A DNA stretch of 38,988 nt from Rhodocyclales bacterium (GTDB lineage: Bacteria; Pseudomonadota; Gammaproteobacteria; Burkholderiales; Rhodocyclaceae): positions 1 to 38,988 of the forward strand of contig JACPUD010000093.1 of assembly GCA_016192435.1 (NCBI GenBank), written 5' to 3'. The position numbers and the translations under genes are program-made. Under the pieces are notes generated by a model. It was not told the origin of the DNA, did not search any database, and saw only the letters and a program-made list of their open reading frames with translations. Shown one piece after another: positions 14,028-23,279 of this stretch (its first letter is position 1; each line of letters begins with the position of its first letter).

Positions 14028-16814
14028 ATGAGCATGGGCGCGCCCGAACCCCTGCTGCGCGAGACGCGCTCCACCTGCTGCTACTGCGGCACGGGTTGCG
14101 GCGTGATCATCGAGACAGTTGGCGCTGGCGAGACGGCGCAGATCGTCGGCGTGCGCGGCGACCCCGAGCACCCGGCCAATTTCGGCCGGCTGTGCAGCAA
14201 GGGCGCCAGCCTGCACCTGACCACCGCGCTCACCGGCCGCGCCCTGCTGCCCGAATACCGCGCCGCGCGCGGCGAGGCGCGCCGCGCGGTGGGCTGGGAT
14301 GCGGCGCTCGACGCGGCGGCCGCGCGCTTCGCCGCGATCATCAACGAGCACGGCCCTGACGCCGTGGCCTTCTACGTTTCCGGCCAGTTGCTGACCGAGG
14401 ACTATTACGTCTTCAACAAGCTCGCGCGCGTCGTGGTCGGCACCAACAACATCGACTCGAATTCGCGCCTGTGCATGTCCTCCGCCGTGGCCGGCTACAA
14501 GGCCACGCTCGGTTCCGACGCGGTGCCCGGCAGTTACGCGGACATCGCGCTGGCCGACCTGTTCCTGCTCGCCGGCAGCAATACGGCCTGGGCGCATCCG
14601 GTGCTGTTCCGCCGCATCGAGGACGCCAAGGCGGCCAACCCGGAATTGAAAATCATCGTCGTCGATCCGCGCCGCACCGACACCGCGGCGATGGCCGACC
14701 TGCACCTGGCGATCACGCCGGGCAGCGACGCGATTCTCTACAGCGCGATGCTGCATGTGATGCTCTGGGAAGGCCAGGTCGACGAGGCCTTCATCGCCGC
14801 CCACACCAGCGGCTTTCCTGCGCTGCGGGCGCAAGTTCGCGAACTGACGCCGGCTGCGGCCGCGGCCAGTTGCGGCGTGTCGGCCGACGGCATCGTCACC
14901 GCGGCGCGCTGGTTCGGCGAGGCGGCGGCGCCGCTGTCGATGTGGTGCCAGGGTCTCAACCAGTCCACCCACGGCACCGCCAACAATGCCGCGCTGATCC
15001 ATCTTCATCTTGCTACGGGCAAGATCGGCCGGCCCGGCATGGGGCCGTTCTCGCTGACCGGCCAGCCCAATGCCATGGGCGGGCGCGAGGTCGGCGCGAT
15101 GGCCAACCTGCTGCCGGGGCATCGCAATCCGGCCGACGTCGGCGATCGTGAGGAACTCGCCGCGCTGTGGGGCGTCCCCTCGCTTCCGGCGGCGCCGGGC
15201 AAGACCGCGGTGGAACTGTTCGATGCGCTGCGCGAAGGCACGATCAAGGCGGTGTGGATCGCCTGCACCAACCCCGCGCATTCGCTGCCCGACCAGACCC
15301 GCGTGCGCGAGGCGCTGTGCAAGGCCGAGTTCGTCGTGGTCCAGGACGCCTACGCCGAGATCGAAACCGCGGCCTACGCCGACCTGCTGCTGCCGGCCGC
15401 GAGCTGGGGCGAGAAGGAAGGCACGGTGACCAATTCCGAGCGCCGCATTTCACGCGTGCGCGCGGCCGTGGCGCCGCCCGGCGAGGCGCGCGCCGACTGG
15501 GAAATCGCCGCCGATTTCGCGCGGCGGCTGGGCGCAAGAGTTATGCGTGGCGGCATCCCCTTGTGGGATGGTGCCGGGGACACGGTGCAGCACTTCGATT
15601 TCGCCGATGCCGCCCAGGTATTCGCCGAACACGTCGCCACCACGCGCGGCCGCGACCTCGACATCGGCGGCCTGAGCCACGCCATGCTGGAGCAGCGCGG
15701 CCCGCAGCAGTGGCCCTGTCCCGCCGGCGCCACGGCCGGGCAGGCGCGACTGTATGCCGATCACCGCTTCGCCACGGCCGATGGCCGCGCCTGCTTCGTA
15801 CCGCTGACTTTCAACCTGACCGCCGAAGCGCCCGATGCGCGCTTTCCGTTGCGCCTCACCACCGGCCGCCTGCGCGACCAGTGGCACGGCATGAGCCGCA
15901 GCGGCCGCGCGGTGCGCCTGTGCGCCCACGAGCCGGCGCCGCGCCTGCTGCTGCACCCGGCCGACCTCGAGCGGCGCGGCTTCAAGGAAGGCGAGCTGGC
16001 GCGCGTGGCCAGCCGGCGCGGCGAGATCGTGCTGCCCGTATCGGCGAGCGAGGAACTCAAGCCGGGCCAGGCCTTCGCCGCGATGCACTGGGGCGGCCGC
16101 TCGCTGTCCCACGCCGGCGTCAATCAACTGATGCCCGCGGCCAGCGATCCGGTCTCGAAACAGCCCGAACTCAAGCACGCCGCGATCCGCGTCGAGCGCG
16201 CGGAACTGCCCTGGCGCCTGGTGCTGCTGCGCGCCGCCGAGACCGCCGCGGCGGAAGAAGAACTGCTGCTCTGGCGCGCGCGCCTCGCGCATTTCCTGCC
16301 GCAATTCGATTACGCCGCGCTGACCCTGGCCGGGCGCGATCATCCGCTGCTGGCGCTGCACGTCGCCAGTGCCGAACCCGTGGCGGACGACCGGCTGGCC
16401 CTGCTGGTCGCCGCACTCGATCTGGGCGCGAGCACCGTGTATCGCGACCCGCGCCGCGGCATCGTCAAGCTGGCCCGCATCGATGCCGCCGGCGGCCAGC
16501 TCAAGGGCCTGCTGCTGGCCGGCGAAACCGCCGCCGCCGACTGGCTGCGCGAGCTGATGCTGAGCGGCCGCCCGCTGGGCGAGCTGCGCCGCTGGCTGTT
16601 CGCCCCCGCGGCCCAGCCGCCCGCCGGCCTGGTCCCGGCCGGGCGCACGGTGTGCAACTGCTGCGGCGTCGCCGATACCGAAATCAAGGCGCTGCTGGGC
16701 CAGGGCCTGGCCCTGGAGCAAGTTCAGGCCCAACTCAAATGCGGCAGTTCCTGCGGTTCCTGTCTGCCCGAGTTGCGGCGCATGGCGGCACAGGCGGCGG
16801 CGACGGTGGCGTAA
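14028..16814 (+). CDS. nasA: Assimilatory nitrate reductase, catalytic subunit
   Basis: 928 aa from the chosen ATG. Molybdopterin oxidoreductase: the N-terminal [4Fe-4S] site C17-x2-C20-x3-C24 in TCCYCGTGCGV with LCSKG downstream, the Mo-bisMGD domains (SNSRLCMSSAVAGYK, LGSNTAWAHP-like AGSNTAWAHP, GPFSLTGQPNAMGGRE, MWCQGLNQSTHG), and the dinucleotide-binding domain near 590-720 (LTTGRLRDQWHGMSRSG). The last 55 residues form a BFD-like [2Fe-2S] domain (VCNCCGVADTEI, CGSSCGSCLPEL), as in NasA of Klebsiella. It reduces nitrate to nitrite in the cytoplasm; there is no Tat signal. The first in-frame ATG is at 13998 inside the G-rich tract; 14028 is preferred. No separate diaphorase subunit (NasC) is seen. 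Confidence 0.95.
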   Translation: MSMGAPEPLLRETRSTCCYCGTGCGVIIETVGAGETAQIVGVRGDPEHPANFGRLCSKGASLHLTTALTGRALLPEYRAARGEARRAVGWDAALDAAAARFAAIINEHGPDAVAFYVSGQLLTEDYYVFNKLARVVVGTNNIDSNSRLCMSSAVAGYKATLGSDAVPGSYADIALADLFLLAGSNTAWAHPVLFRRIEDAKAANPELKIIVVDPRRTDTAAMADLHLAITPGSDAILYSAMLHVMLWEGQVDEAFIAAHTSGFPALRAQVRELTPAAAAASCGVSADGIVTAARWFGEAAAPLSMWCQGLNQSTHGTANNAALIHLHLATGKIGRPGMGPFSLTGQPNAMGGREVGAMANLLPGHRNPADVGDREELAALWGVPSLPAAPGKTAVELFDALREGTIKAVWIACTNPAHSLPDQTRVREALCKAEFVVVQDAYAEIETAAYADLLLPAASWGEKEGTVTNSERRISRVRAAVAPPGEARADWEIAADFARRLGARVMRGGIPLWDGAGDTVQHFDFADAAQVFAEHVATTRGRDLDIGGLSHAMLEQRGPQQWPCPAGATAGQARLYADHRFATADGRACFVPLTFNLTAEAPDARFPLRLTTGRLRDQWHGMSRSGRAVRLCAHEPAPRLLLHPADLERRGFKEGELARVASRRGEIVLPVSASEELKPGQAFAAMHWGGRSLSHAGVNQLMPAASDPVSKQPELKHAAIRVERAELPWRLVLLRAAETAAAEEELLLWRARLAHFLPQFDYAALTLAGRDHPLLALHVASAEPVADDRLALLVAALDLGASTVYRDPRRGIVKLARIDAAGGQLKGLLLAGETAAADWLRELMLSGRPLGELRRWLFAPAAQPPAGLVPAGRTVCNCCGVADTEIKALLGQGLALEQVQAQLKCGSSCGSCLPELRRMAAQAAATVA

Positions 16815-16874
16815 CCCTCGGGTCGTCGGCCGCAGCGGTCAGCGTGGAGTCTTCACCGGGCGCAGAAACAGGGC

Positions 16875-17144
16875 TCAGCCCGGGCGCTGGTCCGGCTCTC
16901 CCGCAACCGCAGGCTCTCGATCCAGCTTGGCCACCTCGTCGATTTCGCCGCTTTCACCCGCTAGGGCTTCCTGCTGCTGGCATCCCGCTTCGGTGCCGGC
17001 GATGTTCCTGACGCCGCATCTGCCGCTCCTGCAACTGCCGGGGGCGGCGATTTCCACGCCGTCTTGCCCCATGCTCTTCAACAGGAAATAGATGGCGGCG
17101 ACAGCGGCAATCAGCAGGGCGATGGCTATAAGCGCAATCAGCAT
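16875..17144 (-). CDS. Small single-pass membrane protein with Cys motif
   Basis: 89 aa. One strong membrane helix at 2-22, then a soluble part with C38-x4-C43 in APGSCRSGRCGV and a further C55. There are no database-level relatives I can name with certainty. The composition (helix, short linker, CxxxxC, acidic tail) resembles small membrane-anchored metal- or redox-binding proteins. It converges with nasA (60 bp between the stops). The ribosome site is weak. Unknown function; probably real because the hydrophobic helix and Cys pattern would be unlikely by chance. Confidence 0.5.
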   Translation of the reverse strand: MLIALIAIALLIAAVAAIYFLLKSMGQDGVEIAAPGSCRSGRCGVRNIAGTEAGCQQQEALAGESGEIDEVAKLDREPAVAGEPDQRPG

Positions 17145-17267
17145 GGTTCTGGCTCGCGAATTCTCGAAGCGGTGACTATAGCCTACGCAGTGCCAAGACT
17201 CGTCGGCAGGCCGCCGCCGGCCGCTTATCGAAAATCGCTACTCACCCTCCGTGCCCGTTGCGGACGA

Positions 17268-19484
17268 TCAGGCCATACGGTGGTGGACATTGGCCCGCGC
17301 CATGTGCAGCTTTTTGTAGCTGTCGATCAGGCGCTGGTGCCTGTCGAGCCCCTCCAGCTTCATGCTCGTTGGCGTCAAGCCGAAGAAGCGCACGCTGCCG
17401 TCCACTGAACCCAGCACCGCATCCATCCGCGCGTCGCCAAACATCCGGCGGAAATTTACCTCGTAATCGTCCAGTTCCAGGTCGTCGTCCAGCAGCACCT
17501 CCAGCACCACGTTCAAGGCCTGATAAAACAATCCGCGCTCGACCGTGTTCTCGTTGTATTGCAGGAAGCGTCCCACCAGTTCGTGCGCCGCTTCAAATTG
17601 TTGCAAGGCGAGATTGATCAGCAGCTTCAACTCCAGGATCGTGAGCTGACCCCAGTCCGTGTTCTCGTCGAATTCGATGCCGATCAAGGTGATGATATCG
17701 GTGTAATCATCCAGCTCACTGTCCTCCAGACGTTCCAGCAGAGCTTCCAGACCGGCATCGTCCAGTCGATGCAAGTTCAAGATATCGGTGCGGAAGGACA
17801 GCGCCTTGTTGGTGTTATCCCAGATCAAATCCTCTACCGGATAAATTTCCGAATAACCCGGCACCAGAATGCGGCAGGCCGTTGCGCCGAGTTGGTCATG
17901 CACCGCCATGTACACTTCCTTGCCCATGTCTTCGAGAATGCCGAGCAGCGTCGCGGCCTCCTCGGCATTGGATTCTTCACCCTGGCCGGAAAAATCCCAC
18001 TCGACAAAGTCGTAATTCGCTTTGGCACTGAAAAAGCGCCACGACACCACGCCGCTGGAATCGATAAAGTGCTCGACAAAGTTGTTCGGCTCGGTGACGG
18101 CGTTGCTTTCAAAAGTGGGCCGAGGCAAATCGTTCAGGCCTTCAAAACTGCGCCCCTGCAGCAACTCGGTCAGACTGCGTTCCAGCGCTATTTCAAAGCT
18201 GGGGTGCGCCCCGAACGAGGCAAACACGCCGCCGGTACGCGGGTTCATCAAGGTGACGCACATCACCGGAAATTCCCCGCCCAGCGACGCATCCTTCACC
18301 AGCACCGGAAAGCCCTGCTTTTCCAACTCATCGATGCCGGCCAGGATGCCGGGATATTTCGCCAGCACGTCGCGCGGCACATCGGGCAGCGCGATTTCAC
18401 CTTCCAGAATTTCGCGTTTGACCGCCCGTTCGAAAATTTCCGACAGGCATTGCACCTGCGCCTCGGCCAGGGTATTGCCGGCACTCATGCCATTGCTGAG
18501 GAACAGGTTGTCGATCAGGTTGGACGGGAAATACACCACCTCGCCGTCAGACTGGCGCACATAGGGCAGCGAACAGATGCCGCGCTGCACATCGCCGGAG
18601 TTGGTGTCGATCAGGTGCGAGCCTCGCAACTCGCCATCGGGGTTGTAAATTGCCCGGCAGTATTCATCGAGAATTCCAGCCGGCAGCGCATCTTTTCGAC
18701 CCGGCTTGAACCAGCGCTCGTCCGGGTAATGCACGAACGCCGCGTTGGCAATGTCTTCCCCCCAGAACTGGTCGTTGTAGAAATGATTGCAATTCATCCG
18801 CTCGATGAATTCGCCCAGCGCCGACGCCAGGGCACTTTCCTTGGTCGCTCCCTTGCCATTGGTAAAACACATCGGCGAGTGCGCATCGCGGATATGCAGC
18901 GACCACACGTTGGGAACCAGATTGCGCCACGAAGCGATTTCGATCTTCATGCCCAAGCCCGCCAAAATCGCCGACATGGTGGCGATGGTTTGCTCCAGCG
19001 GCAGATCCTTGCCGGCGATATAGGTGCTCGCTGCCGAATCCGCACTCGTACCCCGACCCAGCGTCAGCAAGGCCTGCGCATCGGCATCCAGATTTTCAAC
19101 TTCCTCAATCACAAACTCCGGCCCGGTTTGCACCACCTTCTTCACCGTACAACGGTCAATGGAACGCAAAATGCCCTGGCGATCTTTGGCGGAAATATCT
19201 GCGGGCAGTTCGACCTGGATCTTGAAAATCTGCTGGTAGCGATTTTCCGGATCGACGATGTTGTTCTGCGACAGGCGGATGTTTTCGGTGGGGATGTTGC
19301 GAGTTTCGCAGTACAACTTCACAAAGTAAGCCGCACACAACGCCGATGAAGCCAGAAAGTAATCGAACGGACCAGGCGCCGAGCCATCGCCCTTGTAGCG
19401 GATAGGCTGATCGGCCACCACCGTGAAGTCATCGAACTTGGCTTCAAGACGAAGCTTGTCGAGAAAGTTGACCTTGATTTCCAT
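17268..19484 (-). CDS. ycaO: OsmC-YcaO fusion protein
   Basis: 738 aa. Residues 1-140 form an OsmC-like domain (FDYFLASSALCAAYFVKLYC), about 170-560 is the YcaO ATP-binding domain with its ExxER signatures (SALGEFIERMN and CLSEIFERAVK), and the tail to 738 looks like helical repeats, ending HHRMA. It lacks the PxPxP end of azoline-forming YcaO enzymes and has no TfuA or precursor peptide nearby. It therefore resembles E. coli YcaO, which is linked to RimO-dependent methylthiolation of ribosomal protein S12, but with the longer OsmC-containing architecture found in many proteobacteria. GC content and codon use look lower than in neighbours, and an IS fragment lies just upstream, suggesting acquisition by transfer. 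Confidence 0.88.
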   Translation of the reverse strand: MEIKVNFLDKLRLEAKFDDFTVVADQPIRYKGDGSAPGPFDYFLASSALCAAYFVKLYCETRNIPTENIRLSQNNIVDPENRYQQIFKIQVELPADISAKDRQGILRSIDRCTVKKVVQTGPEFVIEEVENLDADAQALLTLGRGTSADSAASTYIAGKDLPLEQTIATMSAILAGLGMKIEIASWRNLVPNVWSLHIRDAHSPMCFTNGKGATKESALASALGEFIERMNCNHFYNDQFWGEDIANAAFVHYPDERWFKPGRKDALPAGILDEYCRAIYNPDGELRGSHLIDTNSGDVQRGICSLPYVRQSDGEVVYFPSNLIDNLFLSNGMSAGNTLAEAQVQCLSEIFERAVKREILEGEIALPDVPRDVLAKYPGILAGIDELEKQGFPVLVKDASLGGEFPVMCVTLMNPRTGGVFASFGAHPSFEIALERSLTELLQGRSFEGLNDLPRPTFESNAVTEPNNFVEHFIDSSGVVSWRFFSAKANYDFVEWDFSGQGEESNAEEAATLLGILEDMGKEVYMAVHDQLGATACRILVPGYSEIYPVEDLIWDNTNKALSFRTDILNLHRLDDAGLEALLERLEDSELDDYTDIITLIGIEFDENTDWGQLTILELKLLINLALQQFEAAHELVGRFLQYNENTVERGLFYQALNVVLEVLLDDDLELDDYEVNFRRMFGDARMDAVLGSVDGSVRFFGLTPTSMKLEGLDRHQRLIDSYKKLHMARANVHHRMA

Positions 19485-19525
19485 GTGGGAATTCCAACGT
19501 TCAAAACGAATTGGCCGCTATTATC

Positions 19526-19547
19526 GGGTTTTCCCAATGGAAAACCC
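19526..19547. promoter_or_regulatory. Perfect 9-bp inverted repeat upstream of ycaO
   Basis: GGGTTTTCC-CAAT-GGAAAACCC, centred 52 bp before the ycaO start on the minus strand. Downstream of it on that strand is a weak -10-like GATAAT. It could be an operator, or a leftover of an insertion-sequence end since a transposase fragment begins 37 bp away. Confidence 0.5.
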
Positions 19548-19583
19548 GTGCCTCTCAGCAGTTCGAGGCTCCGGGGTGCTGGC

Positions 19584-19765
19584 GCCGACAACAGCATGCA
19601 CAGCCGCGACGAAGGTTTCAAAAATCAGGCACACCACAAAGCCAAGCCCGAACCGCTCTACGACAAGGCGCATTCGAAGAAACCCACCCAATGCTGCAGG
19701 CCCGCCACTTCACTGATGACGATGCGGGGGGGGACTTCATCTGTCCGGCCGGCAAGCTGTTTTAG
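19584..19765 (+). pseudogene. IS1182-type transposase fragment, frameshifted
   Basis: Frame 1 (19584-19691) reads ADNSMHSRDEGFKNQAHHKA, then KPEPLYDKAHSKKPTQ. The match continues in another frame as HFTDDDAGGDFICPAGKLF, ending in TAG at 19765. This is the middle of IS1182-like DDE transposases (an 'ADN-R-RDERF-Q--HK-KP' segment followed by 'F-YD----C-CPAGK-LY'). Only about 60 of roughly 480 residues remain, with one frameshift and no visible ends, so it is a dead remnant. Confidence 0.65.
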
Positions 19766-20048
19766 AGCCAACTCACACAATTGGGCCAATCCGGCCGTTT
19801 GCCAGTCATTCATTGTCAGGCGGCAGTAATTCGGTAAGCCGCCTTTCAGCAACTGAATGGCGTAAACGTCAGTGCTGCTGGATCGCGAACGGGAACTCTC
19901 GACCCACAGGCGTCATTTGCCCGTTGGGCGCATCAACGGCGGCCTTCCATATCTTCAGCGGCCGTACTTTGTAGCCAACGCAACAGGGTGGCGAATAGGA
20001 TATCGCATTGACCAAATCGGCCAATTGGATCCACTCCACCCTGCAGCT
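19766..20048. other. Gene-poor stretch with hairpin and an unrecognised 56-codon frame
   Basis: No confident gene. A hairpin AGGCGGC/GCCGCCT (19818-19824 with 19838-19844, loop 13) is present. On the minus strand a GTG-started frame of 56 codons (20039-19869) runs just after the glycosyltransferase stop and contains CVGYKVRPLKIWKAAVDAPN. I cannot assign it, and it may be a remnant. GC content is lower than in flanking genes. Confidence 0.4.
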
Positions 20049-21476
20049 TCAGGGCGGCGGGCTGCGCAGCGCCTTCCCGCGCGTCATCTCGCCCCAGTGC
20101 TGGGCGCTGCCGGTGACCCAGCGCCACATGCCTTGCAGGCGCCAGACGGCGACCAGCTGGCGGTAGCCGAAGTTTTCCAGGATCGCCGCCAGCAGCAGCT
20201 GCGCCAGCTGCGCCGGCTTGCGGTAGAGACGGAAGGACAGTTCTTCGAGCAGCAGCGCGGTCACCGACAGCAGCAGGCCGAAACCCAGCGCGACGAACAT
20301 GAAGATGTCGAATGCTGCCCAGGAAAAGATGCCCAACGCGGTGCCGATGATGATCAAGGCGTAGCCGCAGACTTCCAGCACCGGGCCGAGGAACTCGAAC
20401 AACAGGAAGAAGGGAAAGGCCAGCCAGCCGACAGCGCCGCCGCGCGGATGCAATAGCAGCGTCCGGTTCATGGTCAGGCTTTCGGCCAGGCCGCGCTGCC
20501 AGCGCGTACGTTGAGCGCGCAGCACCTTCAGCGACTCGGGTGCCTCGGTCCAGCAGATCGGGTCGGGCACGTAGGTGATGCGGTAAGGGATACCGCGCTC
20601 GCGGTGGATGCGGTGCAGTCGCACGATCAGTTCCATGTCTTCGCCCACCGTGTCGCGTCGGTAGCCGCCGGCGGCGATCACTTCGCGGGTCTTGAACAGG
20701 CCGAAAGCGCCTGAAACGATCAACACGGCGTTGAGCGGGGTCCAGCCGAGCCGGCCGAAAAGAAAGGCGCGCAGGTATTCGACCACCTGGAAGCGGACCA
20801 TCAGTTTGTCCGGCAGGCCGACCCCGGCAAGGAAGCCGCCGCTGATGTGGCAGCCATTGGCAATGCGCACCGTGCCGCCGGCGACGATGGTGCGCGGGTC
20901 CTCGACGAAGGGCTGTACCACCTTGGTTAGCGAATCGCGCTGCAATATTGAATCGGCATCGACGGCGCAGAACAGCGGAAAGCGCGCGGCGTTGATGCCG
21001 GCATTGAGCGCATCGGCCTTGCCGCCGTTGGCCTTGTCTATCACGCGCAGGTTCGGGTACTTGGTCGAGCGGTAGATCCCGCGCACTTCCTGGCTGGGCA
21101 CGCTGCGGCGGTAGGCCTGCGGAAACGGCAGCAGGGCGAACTCGCGCACCAGCTCGGCCAGCGTGCCGTCCTTCGAGCCGTCATTGATGACCACGATCTC
21201 GAATTCGGGGTAGTCGAGCTGCAGCAGGGATTTCAGCGAGGGCGTGATGGTCGCTTCCTCGTTATAGGCCGGCACCAGCAGGCTGATCGGCGGATCAAAG
21301 CCGGTATGGCTGCGCGGCAGCTGATCCAGGCTGCGACGATCCAGATGGCGGCGCAGGCTGATCAGCGACAGCAGGTTGAGCAGGATGTAGCCGCCGTTGA
21401 GCAGGATGAAATAACACAGGAAGCCCCATTGCAGGGCGATCAGCCAGCCGTGTCCGGTTCCGCTGCCGAGGTTCAT
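20049..21476 (-). CDS. Processive family-2 glycosyltransferase (YaiP/PgaC-like)
   Basis: 475 aa. Two N-terminal membrane helices (about 10-40), then a GT-A catalytic domain with VPAYNEE, INDGSKDG (near 98), VDADS (near 180), GEDMEL (near 286) and QRTRW (near 325). The last is the Q-x-x-R-W motif of processive beta-glycosyltransferases such as cellulose, hyaluronan and poly-GlcNAc synthases. More membrane helices follow (about 350-430). It probably polymerises and exports a surface polysaccharide; the sugar is not readable. It is last gene of a five-gene operon, with its ATG overlapping the previous stop (ATGA). The YaiO-type barrel in the same operon recalls E. coli yaiO-yaiP. Confidence 0.9.
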   Translation of the reverse strand: MNLGSGTGHGWLIALQWGFLCYFILLNGGYILLNLLSLISLRRHLDRRSLDQLPRSHTGFDPPISLLVPAYNEEATITPSLKSLLQLDYPEFEIVVINDGSKDGTLAELVREFALLPFPQAYRRSVPSQEVRGIYRSTKYPNLRVIDKANGGKADALNAGINAARFPLFCAVDADSILQRDSLTKVVQPFVEDPRTIVAGGTVRIANGCHISGGFLAGVGLPDKLMVRFQVVEYLRAFLFGRLGWTPLNAVLIVSGAFGLFKTREVIAAGGYRRDTVGEDMELIVRLHRIHRERGIPYRITYVPDPICWTEAPESLKVLRAQRTRWQRGLAESLTMNRTLLLHPRGGAVGWLAFPFFLLFEFLGPVLEVCGYALIIIGTALGIFSWAAFDIFMFVALGFGLLLSVTALLLEELSFRLYRKPAQLAQLLLAAILENFGYRQLVAVWRLQGMWRWVTGSAQHWGEMTRGKALRSPPP

Positions 21477-22549
21477 GACACCGGCCGCGCCGCTGCGCCG
21501 GTTGCCGCCTCGGCTCGCACCTGGCGCAGCATGTCGGCGCCGTAGCGGTCGTTGATGTCGCCGGCGATCTCGTCCAGCAAACTAGGCGTCACGCCCGGCA
21601 GGCGCAGCAGCGCCTGCGCCGCGCGATAGCGCACCCACCATTCGGCATCGCCCAGCATGGCCTGCAGGCGCGGCAGGTCGTCGCTCCCGCCGATCCGTGC
21701 CAGGGCCGTAGCCGCTTGCGCGCGAACCGGCCAGTCGGCGTGGCCGGCGAGGCGGCGCACATCGGCCAGGGCGCGCGGATCGGCAACCGCCCTGAGCGCG
21801 GCGACCAGGGTATCGATCGGCGTACCGGCGGCGAGGCGGGGCGACAGCGCCGGCCAGCGGTCGGCGGTCGGCACCACGTCGAGCAGGGGCAGCAGGCGCC
21901 GCGCCTCGGCGTCGCCACCTGCCACCAGACCTGCCAGCAGGGCCGGGCCGAGCGCCGCGTCGCGCGCTTCGCCGAGCATGCCGGCGATGCGGGCGCGCGA
22001 CCAGTCCTCGCGTTGTGCGATGACGGCCAGCACCGGCGCGGCGGCGCGTCCGGCGTCGATCTGCAACAGGCTGCGCGCCGCGAGCAGGGACAGCACCGGG
22101 TTCGCATCTGTCATCAACACGGACAGATCCTCCCAGGCGTCCGTCGTCCGCATCCGGCCGAGGCCGACTACCGCCAGCAGGCGGCCGCGCATGTCGCCGC
22201 GCCCGAGCAGGCGCAGCGCGGTACCTGGCAGTTGCAATGCATTAGCCATGGTGCGCAGGCGCTCGCGCGCCTCGCCGCGCAACATCTCGGTGAATTGCAG
22301 CCAGACCAGCAGGATCATCTCGCGGTCGCGGCCGACGATGCGCGGCATTTGGTAGGGCAGGCCCTCGATGGCGTGCAGGAACACCGGTTGCCATTCCTGG
22401 CGCATGTGCGCCTCGCGCGCCTCGCGGCGGTCGGCGAGCAGGCGCAGCACGACGATAGCTGCAAGCAGCAGCCCGGTGAGGGCGAAGACCGCGATGCCGC
22501 TGTGCAGTGCGAAGCGCAGCAGCGGGTCAGAACTCGTGGCGAAGTCCAA
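21473..22549 (-). CDS. Membrane-anchored HEAT-repeat protein
   Basis: About 358 aa if it starts at TTG 22549. One membrane helix (FALHSGIAVFALTGLLLAAIVVLRLL, broken here only for description) is followed by repeated helical pairs of the HEAT/PBS-lyase type, seen as recurring 'A--AL-RI' units such as RAQAATALARIGG and YRAAQALLRLPG. The frame is open further upstream but that part is only an antisense-like shadow of the barrel gene. The chosen start overlaps the barrel gene by 23 bp, and no good ribosome site is visible, so the start is uncertain. The product is probably a scaffold linking the glycosyltransferase to the envelope barrel. Its stop overlaps the glycosyltransferase start by 4 bp. 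Confidence 0.8.
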   Translation of the reverse strand: MDFATSSDPLLRFALHSGIAVFALTGLLLAAIVVLRLLADRREAREAHMRQEWQPVFLHAIEGLPYQMPRIVGRDREMILLVWLQFTEMLRGEARERLRTMANALQLPGTALRLLGRGDMRGRLLAVVGLGRMRTTDAWEDLSVLMTDANPVLSLLAARSLLQIDAGRAAAPVLAVIAQREDWSRARIAGMLGEARDAALGPALLAGLVAGGDAEARRLLPLLDVVPTADRWPALSPRLAAGTPIDTLVAALRAVADPRALADVRRLAGHADWPVRAQAATALARIGGSDDLPRLQAMLGDAEWWVRYRAAQALLRLPGVTPSLLDEIAGDINDRYGADMLRQVRAEAATGAAARPVS

Positions 22550-23279
22550 GGCGCAGGCCGCTGCGGGTGTAGAGCTCGCCCTGGCGCTGGCGTCCGGCTT
22601 CCCAACTGAGGCTCCATGCCTGGGCGAGTCGATGGCGGCCTGCCAGCGTGGCGTTGCTGACGCGCGAGGTGATGAAGCTTCCGGCGCCTCCGTGCTCGGT
22701 TTCGCGCCCGGCGGCGATCGAGAGGCCGAACCAGTCGCGCTCGCCGTAGTAGTGGTTCCATTGCAGGCGGTGGCTGCTGACGGTCGCCGCGCCATCCGGG
22801 CCGCCGCCGAACAGGGTGTAGGCGAAGCGCTCGTTGCCTAGGTAGCGTTCGGCGCCGAGGTGGATCACGCGGGTGTTGCCGGCATCGTATCGGCTGCGCC
22901 GCCAGCCGGCCGAGAGGCCCCAGCCCGCCGCCGGCTCGACCTGGATGCCGAGCAGGCCGTAGTCGCGCGCCAGCACGCGATGGCTGTCGCTGGCGCCGGC
23001 TTCCAGTTGCAGCTGCATGGCCGGCGACAGCGGCAGCCAGGCGCCGCCATGCAGCTCGCCGTCGCGCAGCCGGTAGCGCTCGGTGTCGCGCCAGCCGCCG
23101 TAGAACACCTGGCGTTCGGGGCCACGATGTTCGAGCAGCAGGTAGCGGCTGCGCCAGTCCGGCAGGCCGCCGCTCAGCGTTTCGCGCGCGGCGCCGATTT
23201 CAAGCTCGGTGCGCGGCGCCGAAGCGGTTTGCGCCAGGACCGGCAGGGCGATCAGGAACAGCAAGGTTGCGTACCTCAT
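22527..23279 (-). CDS. YaiO-family outer-membrane beta-barrel protein
   Basis: 250 aa. A Sec signal peptide (MRYATLLFLIALPVLAQTASA) is followed by alternating hydrophobic/polar strands with aromatic girdles (YLLLEHRG, VFYGGWRD, LQWNHYYGERDWFGLSIAAG), ending in F (LGLRHEF), the usual outer-membrane barrel end signal. The pattern matches the YaiO barrel domain. In the operon it would form the outer-membrane exit or anchor for the polysaccharide. ATGA overlap with the response regulator upstream. Confidence 0.82.
   Translation of the reverse strand: MRYATLLFLIALPVLAQTASAPRTELEIGAARETLSGGLPDWRSRYLLLEHRGPERQVFYGGWRDTERYRLRDGELHGGAWLPLSPAMQLQLEAGASDSHRVLARDYGLLGIQVEPAAGWGLSAGWRRSRYDAGNTRVIHLGAERYLGNERFAYTLFGGGPDGAATVSSHRLQWNHYYGERDWFGLSIAAGRETEHGGAGSFITSRVSNATLAGRHRLAQAWSLSWEAGRQRQGELYTRSGLRLGLRHEF

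Noticed and set aside
19658-19852. 64-codon minus-strand frame next to the transposase remnant
   Set aside because: It runs antisense through the transposase fragment and has no recognisable match or ribosome site.
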